A DNA stretch of 28,558 bases from a virus, in IMG/VR virus record IMGVR_UViG_3300044799_000509, positions 1-28,558 of that record; one strand, given 5' to 3'. Each line of letters begins with the position of its first letter. Within the stretch, counting starts at the first letter, position 1. Position numbers and translations under genes: made by a program. Positions 1 through 6,422 of the stretch are shown here, piece by piece. The notes below the pieces were generated by a model. It was not told the DNA's origin. It worked only from the letters and a program-made list of their open reading frames with translations, and ran no database searches.

Positions 1-116
1 AGTCCAATTACCGGACCGGGCAGGTTGTCACGCTCCTGCTCTTCCGCATGGCCTTGTAGAATTTGGTCCATAGCCTGTAAAATTTCAACGGCTTTACGCT
101 GCGTATCTCTTTTCAT
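1..116 (-). CDS. Partial CDS, hypothetical protein (N-terminal 38 residues)
   Basis: An open frame begins with ATG at 116 and runs off the left edge of the window. The visible product begins MKRDTQRKAVEILQAMDQIL and is charged and helical-looking, with no recognisable domain. Its start overlaps the stop codon of the upstream SLOG gene as ATGA, the translational-coupling arrangement used throughout this window, which is the main reason to accept it. Function unknown. Confidence 0.6.
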   Translation of the reverse strand, partial: MKRDTQRKAVEILQAMDQILQGHAEEQERDNLPGPVIG

Positions 117-514
117 TTTTCAACATCTTCTCCTACCACAAACTTTTTGGCCGCAATTACAGCATTTGTCCTCGAAACCAGATGAACGTAGACTTTGAGG
201 CCCTTCTCGCGAGCAGTTTGAATCATGTGCCTGGTGCCGGGGCTCTTGTTATTCCAGACTGCAATCAGTGCCTCAGCGTAGTCCGCCATGCGCACGTTGC
301 GCAAGTAACCGGCGCTTCGGCCGTCCCGATCCCAATCGGCAGGGAAGCTGGCCACGGGAATGGAGTGCTGTCCAGCCCACCACCGCCCCAGCGCATCCAC
401 GCCGCGCGCTTCGCCGCAAACCACTTCCGTAATCTCGAAGCCCGATTCGCGAATGGCGGCGGTTAGCTCGTTGCTGTCGGTAATGCAGCGGCAGCCAGCA
501 AGAATAACTTTCAT
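113..514 (-). CDS. SLOG-fold protein, DUF2493 / YspA-like
   Basis: 133 aa. The N-terminus MKVILAGCRCITD matches the GxRxxxD nucleotide-binding strand of the DUF2493 branch of the SLOG (DprA/YpsA-like Rossmann) superfamily. It is followed by GEARGVDALGRWWA around residues 34-47 and ADWDRDGRSAGYLRNVRMADYA around 59-80, both typical of that family. SLOG proteins bind nucleotides or nucleotide-derived ligands; DUF2493 members are common in phages and mobile elements, and their reaction is not established. The start overlaps the stop of the upstream zinc-ribbon gene and the stop overlaps the next start, so the three genes form one operon. Family assignment is confident; biological role is unknown. 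Confidence 0.85.
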   Translation of the reverse strand: MKVILAGCRCITDSNELTAAIRESGFEITEVVCGEARGVDALGRWWAGQHSIPVASFPADWDRDGRSAGYLRNVRMADYAEALIAVWNNKSPGTRHMIQTAREKGLKVYVHLVSRTNAVIAAKKFVVGEDVEK

Positions 515-798
515 GGTTTGATCCGCTTCGACTGAAGAAAAGAGCCAATGACGTTTTGCGCCTTCAACAGAAGGGAGAAAGCTGCGGGGTCCTCAAGCGC
601 TATCTCCGCCAGATCATCGTCTGAAAGTCTTTGCAACTCGCCGGCAAAATCAAACTTCAATGCCGTTCCGCAATAAGCGCAAACCGTTAAACAGCCGGCT
701 GCGGGAGGTTCCTTGTGGTGCAGGCTCATGGCCCCATCAAGAACTTTTCCGCAAGTTGGACAAGCTGCCGGCTTCACGTGAAAATCTTCTGACTCCAT
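511..798 (-). CDS. Small zinc-ribbon hypothetical protein
   Basis: 95 aa. Two Cys pairs, CPTC near residue 13 and CAYC near residue 41, could bind one zinc ion. The rest is acidic and helical, with no known domain. A purine-rich ribosome-binding site (GAGGAAAAGG) precedes the ATG at 798. It is the first gene of a minus-strand operon, followed by the SLOG gene with a 4-nt overlap. Phage genomes carry many such small zinc-ribbon proteins; no specific function can be given. Confidence 0.7.
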   Translation of the reverse strand: MESEDFHVKPAACPTCGKVLDGAMSLHHKEPPAAGCLTVCAYCGTALKFDFAGELQRLSDDDLAEIALEDPAAFSLLLKAQNVIGSFLQSKRIKP

Positions 799-934
799 GG
801 CGCCCTTTTCCTCGGACCGCTCGGTCGCGAACAGTTTTTAATTCAAAATTCGTTCCTAAATCCGTTCCCATTACGATACCGATTCTGAAACGGAAAAACC
901 ACAAAAAACTGCGCTCTTGCTGTCTATTCTCCTC

Positions 935-957
935 AATTTGCGCGCTTTGCGCAAATT
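935..957. promoter_or_regulatory. Perfect inverted repeat, probable operator
   Basis: AATTTGCGC and its exact complement GCGCAAATT are separated by GCTTT (arms 935-943 and 949-957). The site lies between the divergent genes starting at 798 (minus) and 1016 (plus), where a repressor controlling one or both could bind. It lacks a T-tract, so a terminator is less likely. Confidence 0.5.
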
Positions 958-989
958 AAAATGGAAGAAGGATTGATTGAAGGATCACG

Positions 990-1058
990 ATGCCCCCAGT
1001 TAGGAAACTGTTTCAATGCAGAAGGTTCCATCCGAAATCGCCGTCTCTATCAACTTGA
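990..1058 (+). CDS. Possible short upstream ORF (22 aa)
   Basis: ATG at 990 has a better ribosome-binding site (GAAGGATCACG) than the gene start at 1016. It reads 22 codons in another frame and overlaps the first 14 codons of the 1016 gene. It could be a leader ORF that modulates translation, or chance. The peptide MPPVRKLFQCRRF... is basic and unrecognised. Confidence 0.25.
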   Translation: MPPVRKLFQCRRFHPKSPSLST

Positions 1059-1438
1059 AAGAGTTGAAGCTTTTCCGGCGCGCCTTGGCCACGGCCGCAG
1101 AAGAAGGTCTGCTTGACCGGGAAAAAGCATGGCAGCGGATCACGGAATTGCAACTCCTGGAATGGCAAGCTGAAGACAACTTGCTTTTGCCGCGGCAGCA
1201 ACGTAAAAACCTCTCCGAAGCTACCAAAGCCGGGTTGGAACGGCAACGTCTCCATGGTTCACCGGGGCCGGGGGGATATTTTGCTCCTGGCCGCCCTCAA
1301 GCCAAGTTCGATCATGAGCTGGCAGAATCCCTTCGCTCCGCTGGCCTCTCTCAAAAACAGATCGCCGAGAAATGCGGAGTCTCCAAAACAACGATCTGGC
1401 GCTACTTTCAAAAGATGTTGCCCAACCAGCGTTTGTGA
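1016..1438 (+). CDS. Serine-recombinase-type DNA-binding protein without catalytic domain
   Basis: 140 aa built of two parts. Residues about 10-55 (ELKLFRRALATAAEEGLLDR...) closely match the 68-aa protein encoded at 14811-15017. Residues about 70-135 (TKAGLERQRL...GRP...SQKIAEKCGVSKTTIWRYF-like region) match the C-terminal linker and helix-turn-helix of serine recombinases, including the neighbour at 1726-2337. No resolvase catalytic domain is present, so recombination is not expected; a DNA-binding or regulatory role is more likely. The start at 1016 fits the start of the 14811 paralogue. It is one of the few plus-strand genes, with an inverted repeat about 60 nt upstream. Confidence 0.65.
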   Translation: MQKVPSEIAVSINLKELKLFRRALATAAEEGLLDREKAWQRITELQLLEWQAEDNLLLPRQQRKNLSEATKAGLERQRLHGSPGPGGYFAPGRPQAKFDHELAESLRSAGLSQKQIAEKCGVSKTTIWRYFQKMLPNQRL

Positions 1439-1465
1439 ACAGGGAACAGTGTTCACTGTTTCTTC
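1436..1465. repeat. CTGTT/AACAG micro-repeat, copy 1
   Basis: Imperfect repetition of AACAG and CTGTT units directly at the stop codon of the 1016 gene (GAACAGGGAACAGTG, then TTCACTGTTT). It belongs to the same repeat family as 4137-4163, 8605-8640 and 16917-16946. Confidence 0.5.
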
Positions 1466-1661
1466 GGCTTTGCACGCGGCCAGGTGCGGCGATCTTCGCC
1501 ACCGGTGTTCCAACGCAGACTTCGGCATTTGCGGTTCCAGCACCGCTCGGGCAACGGTTTGTTCTCATCGTAGAGTTCACGAGCCTTGCATACATCGCAG
1601 ACCAGAATTTTCCCAGTGGTAATCACGTTTTTAATTTACCGTATTAGCTTTCTTTTCTCAA

Positions 1662-1698
1662 ACAAAGTGGTGCATTGCGCCACTTTGTCTGGTACAAT
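1662..1698 (+). promoter_or_regulatory. Inverted repeat overlapping a promoter for the 1726 gene
   Basis: ACAAAGTGG (1662-1670) and CCACTTTGT (1680-1688) form a perfect 9-bp inverted repeat with a 9-nt spacer. It ends just before a good -10 box, TACAAT, at 1693-1698. No convincing -35 is seen at 17 bp. The position suggests an operator, perhaps for autoregulation by the recombinase-like protein encoded downstream. Confidence 0.45.
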
Positions 1699-1725
1699 GT
1701 ACCTAATGCGGGGGGAGGACGAACA

Positions 1726-2337
1726 ATGTGCGCTGGAATTTATTTGCTCGGCTCCGAAGAAGATACTTATCTCACGGAAAAGCAGCTGCAAAAAATGCAA
1801 GCATGTGTTGCCAGAAACGGCTGGAAAACAGTCCACGTTTACCGCGATACCGCTCCCGTTGTCAAAAAAGACCGGCCGGCTTTCCGAAAAATGTTGAAGG
1901 ATGCTCAACAGCATCGTTTCGACCGGCTCCTCTTCTGGTCGCTGGATCAACTGCAACATGGCGCGAGAAAGACGACGCTGCTGTTGAATAACCTTTCCAG
2001 TTGGGGCATCGGCTTCTGCTCCTGCACAGAGCCGCACATCAACACTTGCCATGAGCGGAAAGACACCGTCATTGCCGTTTTGGCTTCTCTGGCCCAGCAA
2101 GATAGTGCGCACATTTCGGAGCGCACACGCGCCGGCCTCGAACGGCAACAGATCACCCGCAAGCCCGGTCCTCATGGACGCTTGGGACCGGGACGCCCGC
2201 CGGTCGAATTCAATCAAGAACGCGCCAAAGCCCTGCGCGCCAAGAACAAGTCCTACGATCAAATCGCCATGGCTTGCGGCATTTCCAAAGCGACCATACA
2301 ACGGTTTTTCAAAAGCATGGAAAAGCCTAATTCCTAG
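1726..2337 (+). CDS. Degenerate serine recombinase (resolvase/invertase family)
   Basis: 203 aa from the ATG at 1726, chosen because the strong ribosome-binding site GGGGGAGGA precedes it; an upstream in-frame ATG at 1675 lies in the promoter/operator. The fold signature of small serine recombinases is visible: GWKTVHVYRDTAP, RPAFRKMLKDAQQHRFDRLLFWSLDQLQ, ERKDTVIAVLASLAQQDSAHISERTRAGLERQ, GRP, and a C-terminal helix-turn-helix (SYDQIAMACGISKATIQRFF). The usual N-terminal YxRVSTxxQ motif with the nucleophilic serine is replaced by IYLLGSEED, and LDRLGR is LDQLQHG, so the catalytic arginines are missing. It is probably inactive as a recombinase and may act as a DNA-binding regulator. Confidence 0.75.
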   Translation: MCAGIYLLGSEEDTYLTEKQLQKMQACVARNGWKTVHVYRDTAPVVKKDRPAFRKMLKDAQQHRFDRLLFWSLDQLQHGARKTTLLLNNLSSWGIGFCSCTEPHINTCHERKDTVIAVLASLAQQDSAHISERTRAGLERQQITRKPGPHGRLGPGRPPVEFNQERAKALRAKNKSYDQIAMACGISKATIQRFFKSMEKPNS

Positions 2338-2404
2338 TCCCTGCTCCCTGGTTGTTTTCACGCTTGCAGAGCATAAGGATGAAATTCAACAGAATGGTCT
2401 GCGG

Positions 2405-2824
2405 TCATTCGTTCACCGTCAACTGATTCCGTTTCGCACCTTCCTGAGTCATCCACTCAATCAGCCCTGACCAATCCTCGCGGTCAGCAAACGCTTGCAC
2501 GGCCTTCTGGCCAGCTTGGCTCGCTCTGCCGGAAGTCAAATATCCACGCAACATTCCACGAGCAAGCGCTTCCTCCCCCGTCGGATGGCGGCGGCCAAAA
2601 ACCGGATGCTCCGTATCAAACAATTCGTAGATCCGGTCCGCGGTTGTTGGATCTTCATAGCCGGCTATATAGCCGATATTCGAGAGTAGCGTTCTTTTCA
2701 CCTCCGCCGGATCGCGTCTTGGCTCCTTTTTGCGAATATTCTCCACTTCCGCCGCTACCAGCTCCCGAGCTTTTTCCCGCGTTCCCGCAGCTAGGGCCGT
2801 CCGCACAATTTTTTCCAGATCCAT
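2405..2824 (-). CDS. Hypothetical phage protein
   Basis: 139 aa from the ATG at 2824, which has a clear ribosome-binding site (AAAGGTGG). A longer frame to 2989 would overlap the upstream gene by far more and lacks such a site. The protein is charged and helical (MDLEKIVRTALAAGTREKARELVAAEVENI...), without a recognisable domain. It is the last gene of the operon running down from 5308 and converges with the plus-strand gene ending at 2337. Function unknown. Confidence 0.65.
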   Translation of the reverse strand: MDLEKIVRTALAAGTREKARELVAAEVENIRKKEPRRDPAEVKRTLLSNIGYIAGYEDPTTADRIYELFDTEHPVFGRRHPTGEEALARGMLRGYLTSGRASQAGQKAVQAFADREDWSGLIEWMTQEGAKRNQLTVNE

Positions 2825-3231
2825 GTTTCCACCTTTGGTCTTGCCTTTATGCAAATACGATCCAGGAATTTTTCCTGCGCCGCCTTGCATTCCTTTACCA
2901 ACTGGGCGTGGCCAGCCAGCGCCTCTTCGCGTGACCGGTAGCGCCGCTGTTCCCGATCCAGCTTCCCGCCAAAAACCATCGTCTCCCATACCAGCGGTTT
3001 GTAAGTCAGAGGATCTGGCGCCGAACCGAAGAAAGAGAAATAGCCTTGATCAAGTCCTAAGAAAATAGTCGAAACTCTTCCCCATCTGAATCGTGTCAAT
3101 GCTATCTGTCGCTGCGCCGTCTGATACCACTGCGCCCAAGTCAGCACATCGTGTTCCGGTCGGGGATTTCCTTGCTCGTCCAGAACGTACTCGCCGATCC
3201 AGTGCAGTTCCTCTTCATTTTGCTTTTCCAT
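2791..3231 (-). CDS. Conserved hypothetical phage protein
   Basis: 146 aa. The segment WGRVSTIFLGLDQGYFSF...PLVWETMVFGGKLDREQRRYRSREEALAGHAQLV resembles a small protein found in many phages of Gram-negative hosts, where a similar 'GLD...ETMVFGG...Y.(T/S)..EA..GH' pattern recurs. No enzyme motif is apparent. The ribosome-binding site AAGGAAG precedes the ATG at 3231. The start overlaps the previous gene by 17 nt and the end overlaps the next gene by 34 nt. Function unknown. Confidence 0.75.
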   Translation of the reverse strand: MEKQNEEELHWIGEYVLDEQGNPRPEHDVLTWAQWYQTAQRQIALTRFRWGRVSTIFLGLDQGYFSFFGSAPDPLTYKPLVWETMVFGGKLDREQRRYRSREEALAGHAQLVKECKAAQEKFLDRICIKARPKVETWIWKKLCGRP

Positions 3232-3487
3232 CAGGATCTTCCTTCTTGCCGGCGTCCAGCTTTCCGCCTAGCTGATTGAGATCGGGGAACAGCCCGTCCA
3301 TCGACGATTCCTTCTTCATCTTATGCACGGCGACTTCCAGCTTGGCGGCGTCGATCACCTCCCTGGCAGTCATCCGTACCGCAGCGGCTCTTTTGATGTT
3401 TGTCTCCAGCGCCGTCGTGCTGCTGGTTTTGAGCGCGTCCAGAGAATCGAACAGATAATCATACAGTTCCGTTAGCGTATGCTTCAC
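3215..3487 (-). CDS. Hypothetical protein, helical
   Basis: 90 aa starting at GTG (3487) after a GA-rich ribosome-binding site (GAGAGAGAC). It is predicted helical and charged (ALKTSSTTALETNIKRAAAVRMTAREVIDAAKLEVAVHKMKKE), with a Lys/Asp-rich tail. It overlaps the HNH gene upstream by 29 nt and the next gene by 17 nt, consistent with a coupled operon. No family recognised. Confidence 0.65.
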   Translation of the reverse strand: MKHTLTELYDYLFDSLDALKTSSTTALETNIKRAAAVRMTAREVIDAAKLEVAVHKMKKESSMDGLFPDLNQLGGKLDAGKKEDPDGKAK

Positions 3488-4145
3488 TCGTCTCTCTCAC
3501 TTTCCTTTTCAACGCCCCGGCCAGTTGGATTACCGCTTGCAACTCCATGGGCAGGTTATGCACGCTGTTGCGCTTCATCAGCTCGACGCGCGAAATCAAT
3601 TCCAGATTACTGAGCCGGATATTTGTCCTGTCTCCGTCCTTGAAGGCCAAAGCAAAGCCCTTCGGCACCGGCCCGTGCTTTTCTTCCCAAAGCATCGTGT
3701 GCACGCCCTTCCAGTTGCCGTGCTGTCCCTTGCGCTCGCGAAACTTCACTTCAAGGTAACCATCCCTGCTAATCCGCTTCGTCCCCAAAGGCTTCCATCG
3801 TTTCTGGGCGGCTCCGGCCATCTCGCCTTTTTTGAACTGTGTGCTCGCCATTCTTCCCGGCGCCCATCCCGGACGGCGCAGCCCCTTGTTGGCCGGCACA
3901 TGCCCAGGCTTGAAGCGGCCCAGCGCACCAACCTCTGGCCGCCTCCGCAGCAAACATGCCTCCTCGCTGGCCAGCCATTCCGCGCTCTTCTTCACCCCCA
4001 AGAGCGTAGCCCGTTGGTACAAGCTCCTCGCGCTACGATCAAAGTAAAGCGCCAGATGCTCGGTCTTCGTGACGGGATACAACCGCCGAAGGACCTCATC
4101 TTCATACGGATGCCAAAATCTGCGCTTGTTCTGACCGCTGTTCAC
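3459..4145 (-). CDS. HNH endonuclease with N-terminal DNA-binding region
   Basis: 228 aa. Residues 10-60 (FWHPYEDEVLRRLYPVTKTEHLALYF...RSARSLYQRATLLGV) look like a Myb/GcrA-type helix-turn-helix. Residues about 135-190 form an HNH_3-type fold: VHTMLWEEKHG (H149), then DGDRTNIRLSNLELIS with N175 and N180. Such proteins are free-standing or homing-type nucleases common in phage genomes and cut DNA using one metal ion. The start codon GTG at 4145 overlaps the stop of the upstream gene (GTGA), and this junction lies inside an AACAGTGAACAG micro-repeat. Target unknown. Confidence 0.85.
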   Translation of the reverse strand: MNSGQNKRRFWHPYEDEVLRRLYPVTKTEHLALYFDRSARSLYQRATLLGVKKSAEWLASEEACLLRRRPEVGALGRFKPGHVPANKGLRRPGWAPGRMASTQFKKGEMAGAAQKRWKPLGTKRISRDGYLEVKFRERKGQHGNWKGVHTMLWEEKHGPVPKGFALAFKDGDRTNIRLSNLELISRVELMKRNSVHNLPMELQAVIQLAGALKRKVRETSEAYANGTV

Positions 4146-4163
4146 TGTTCACTGTCCGCTGTC
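4137..4163. repeat. CTGTT/AACAG micro-repeat, copy 2
   Basis: Four near-copies of CTGTTCA (CTGTTCACTGTTCACTGTCC) at the border of the 4142-5308 and 3459-4145 genes. The repeat supplies both the stop codon of the former and the GTG start of the latter, and encodes the DSEQ C-terminus. Confidence 0.6.
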
Positions 4164-5308
4164 TTATCCAGCCGATAGATTCCATTCCCCACGCGCTGCA
4201 GCCTGCCCGACTTGGCAAGCGCAGACAAGAGCGCATAGATTTGCTGCTTTTGGGTGTGTTCTTTTTTTGACGCAGGCAGCGCTTTGTAGACTTCAGAAAT
4301 GCTCCAATTCACGCCAGAATTGGCATTAAAGAATTGAATTAGATCATCAGGATGGCAGACGGCCGGATCATTTCTTCGTGCGCGAACAGAAGCGAAAGGT
4401 GTTCCCATTTTTCTTTCAATATGCCGATGATGATGGATCTGGTTCGCCACCAGCAATCCCGGCTTCAGATTAGCGCTTTGTTCCGCCACCAGCGCGCAAG
4501 CTGAGATGTTGTCATCCAAGACTCGCAGGTTTTCCTTTTGCTCCTCAATTCCATATTCCGCGGCATCCAACTGCTTTCGAAGTTCCTTTTGCCGCACTTG
4601 GTATTGTTCCAGGGTAAAGATCACGCGCTGCCGGGCGTCTCTTAGCTCATTCACGATCGCGGTAAGGTTGGTTGCGAAAGGTGTTGGTTTTTTGAGCCAT
4701 TCCAGGTTGGAAGGCAAAACAACCACAGGCTCTGTTTCAACGTCTTCGTATTCGGAGTCAATTACCGGAGTCTCTGGTGGCGCGGGTGTTTCTGGCTGAG
4801 GCTTTTCCTCAACAGGGGCTTCCTTGACTATGGGAACCAGAACAGGACCGAGGTCTTCAGGCGGCTTTTCAAAAATCGGAATAGGCGTAACGGGCGTTAC
4901 TTTGGCCGGGCTCTTCAATTCGATGGGGACGTTCACGATCTTCGGGGAAGCCGCTGTCTCAGGTTGCTTTGTTTCTACAACCGGGACTTGCTGTTCAGAC
5001 TCCTCAACTTCCAATTCCGGTTCTGCCTCAACCGGAGGTTCAGGAACAGTCACAGCCGAATAAGCATGAACTGAAAATGGGCTTCTTTTGCTCCTGGGAT
5101 CAATATAACGAGGGGCATAAACCGGTTTTGGTTTGTTCTGGCTGGGGAAACTCGCCGCAAAATTCTGTTCTTTGGTTTTCTTGGTGAGTTTTCGTCGTGT
5201 GGCTTTTACTGCGGAAAGCACTGCCTCATCGGTTTGATGTTCAAGCTGCGTGTTCACCCCACGCGTCAGGATATCCGTCAAAGCATCCTGCATCGTCGTA
5301 TTACGCAT
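4142..5308 (-). CDS. Hypothetical protein: Pro/Glu-rich linker, coiled coil, C-terminal winged helix
   Basis: 388 aa in three zones. Residues about 80-210 are low-complexity Pro/Glu/Val repeats (VPEPPVEAEPELEVEESEQQ...). Residues about 225-275 form a likely coiled coil (ELRDARQRVIFTLEQYQVRQKELRKQLD...). Residues about 315-380 look like a winged-helix domain (DLIQFFNANSGVNWSISEVYKAL...YALLSALAKSGRLQRVGNGIYRL). A basic patch precedes the linker. The ATG at 5308 has the strong site GGAGGGAG. It is the first gene of the operon that continues to 2405, and an operator-like motif lies 63 nt upstream. It could be a DNA-binding adaptor or a regulator; no known family was recognised. Confidence 0.75.
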   Translation of the reverse strand: MRNTTMQDALTDILTRGVNTQLEHQTDEAVLSAVKATRRKLTKKTKEQNFAASFPSQNKPKPVYAPRYIDPRSKRSPFSVHAYSAVTVPEPPVEAEPELEVEESEQQVPVVETKQPETAASPKIVNVPIELKSPAKVTPVTPIPIFEKPPEDLGPVLVPIVKEAPVEEKPQPETPAPPETPVIDSEYEDVETEPVVVLPSNLEWLKKPTPFATNLTAIVNELRDARQRVIFTLEQYQVRQKELRKQLDAAEYGIEEQKENLRVLDDNISACALVAEQSANLKPGLLVANQIHHHRHIERKMGTPFASVRARRNDPAVCHPDDLIQFFNANSGVNWSISEVYKALPASKKEHTQKQQIYALLSALAKSGRLQRVGNGIYRLDKTADSEQ

Positions 5309-5370
5309 TTGCTCCCTCCATTTGATTCTCCTGCCAAAAACCTGATCCCTTGCCCTTTTAGCCTTTTTAT

Positions 5371-5385
5371 CGGTTCAAAAAGGGT
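5371..5385. promoter_or_regulatory. Operator-like motif, site A
   Basis: CGGTTCAAAAAGGGT on the plus strand, 63-77 nt upstream of the 5308 start. Near-identical copies occur at 18945-18960 and 19674-19690, each shortly upstream of another minus-strand operon. Probable binding site of a common regulator. Confidence 0.4.
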
Positions 5386-5443
5386 CACAACACACTGTAG
5401 AACACATAATGATCTTTGTCTAATAAATAATTGCGCCCGTCGT

Positions 5444-5914
5444 TCATGGTAATGCCTGAAGCAACCGTCCGTCATATTGAAAGGCTTCTTTTGATACTAT
5501 CCTCACCGCACGGGAATCGGGGTGAACCGGGTTAATCAGTAAATTGTACTCATCGTGGATCAGCGCGGAAGGAACCTTCAAGACTGCGGCTTCGGCCTTC
5601 TGCACAAAGCGGTCTCCTATTTCGCATAGTTCCGTGGGCGCCGGAAAGATCGTCCAATTCAAGGGCAAGGCGGCGCGCGGATACTCGTCAATGCGGACAT
5701 CATCGGGAATGTCGATAACCGAGATCACCAAGTCATCCGGGTAGCAATGAGGGTCTAAATGAACAAGGTATTCGAGTGCCGCCAAGGACCGATGTTCCGC
5801 TGCGTAGACAACGCGAACTCCAGCAGAAGACCACCGGCCACCAAAGCGATAACTTCCTTCGCCATCCAGAGGGTTGCCGGAAAAAGGCAGGCGGGAAATT
5901 CTGTACACGCGCAT
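5444..5914 (-). CDS. RES-domain toxin
   Basis: 156 aa, full length for the family. RES proteins are ADP-ribosyltransferase-fold toxins that deplete NAD+ or modify host targets. Seen here are YRISRLPF at the N-terminus, the core GGRWSSAGVRVVYAAEHRSL (residues 25-44) with R27 and Y37, E48 in AALEYLVH, and PSALIHDEYNLLINPVHP (116-133) with the conserved Ser/Asn region. All the diagnostic residues are present, so it is probably active. The ATG at 5914 overlaps the antitoxin stop by one base (TGATG), tightly coupling the two. In a prophage such a pair could stabilise the element or act against superinfecting phages. Confidence 0.92.
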   Translation of the reverse strand: MRVYRISRLPFSGNPLDGEGSYRFGGRWSSAGVRVVYAAEHRSLAALEYLVHLDPHCYPDDLVISVIDIPDDVRIDEYPRAALPLNWTIFPAPTELCEIGDRFVQKAEAAVLKVPSALIHDEYNLLINPVHPDSRAVRIVSKEAFQYDGRLLQALP

Positions 5915-6351
5915 CAGCTGATCCCACCATAAGCGATTCGCCCCAAAACGTTCTCCACTTGGCGAGCCCCGATCTCTGTGTCCAACAGCGTCAGGGGAGC
6001 CGCTCCCCCAAGAGCTGCATTAGGAGTTCTGATCCAAAGGATGGATTTAGGCCGGTCACCCATGTACTTGTCCGCCAATACCAGAATTCTTGCCAGCCGG
6101 TAGAGCCGGTCCGACTCATACCGCGCCAATCTGCCTTCTTGCTTTCTCCGTTGCAGACTCCTCATATGCAGATCCAGGCTTGTCGTGACTTCCTTGAGGG
6201 TCAGCCCCGATTTATTCAGGAGGGCTGGCACCACTGCGTGCCGAAAGCCCTCCCGAATCGAAGCCATCATTTCGGCGCTGGTCAGAACGACGTGGCCCAG
6301 CGCGCTCTTCCCCCCCAGTTCCCCAAATACCTCAGCAATCTCATTCGCCAT
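5914..6351 (-). CDS. Xre/MbcA/ParS-type antitoxin (DUF2384 family)
   Basis: 145 aa from the ATG at 6351. The centre, TLKEVTTSLDLHMRSLQRRKQEGRLARYESDRLYRLARILVLADKYMGDR, has the helix-turn-helix and S/D-RL-RLARI pattern of Xre/DUF2384 antitoxins. The C-terminus (SILWIRTPNAALGG...LLDTEIGARQVENVLGRIAYGG) matches the toxin-binding DUF2384 part. It should neutralise the RES toxin and repress their shared promoter. An upstream extension to 6423 is possible in frame but lies across the promoter. The TGATG junction with the toxin and the family pairing make the call firm. Confidence 0.9.
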   Translation of the reverse strand: MANEIAEVFGELGGKSALGHVVLTSAEMMASIREGFRHAVVPALLNKSGLTLKEVTTSLDLHMRSLQRRKQEGRLARYESDRLYRLARILVLADKYMGDRPKSILWIRTPNAALGGAAPLTLLDTEIGARQVENVLGRIAYGGIS

Positions 6352-6361
6352 AATGTCACCG

Positions 6362-6390
6362 AGTATAGCGCCAAATGTCGTGCAATTCAA
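6362..6390 (-). promoter_or_regulatory. Promoter of the toxin-antitoxin operon
   Basis: On the minus strand, TTGAAT (6385-6390) and TATACT (6362-6367) are separated by exactly 17 bp. Transcription would begin near 6355, only about four bases before the antitoxin ATG, so the mRNA would be almost leaderless. Confidence 0.6.
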
Positions 6391-6422
6391 GAACCGCAGG
6401 GAAGGAGGAGGAAATTGTAGCA

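Noticed and set aside
1726-2337. Active resolvase
   Set aside because: Catalytic serine motif and conserved arginines are not present in the expected places.
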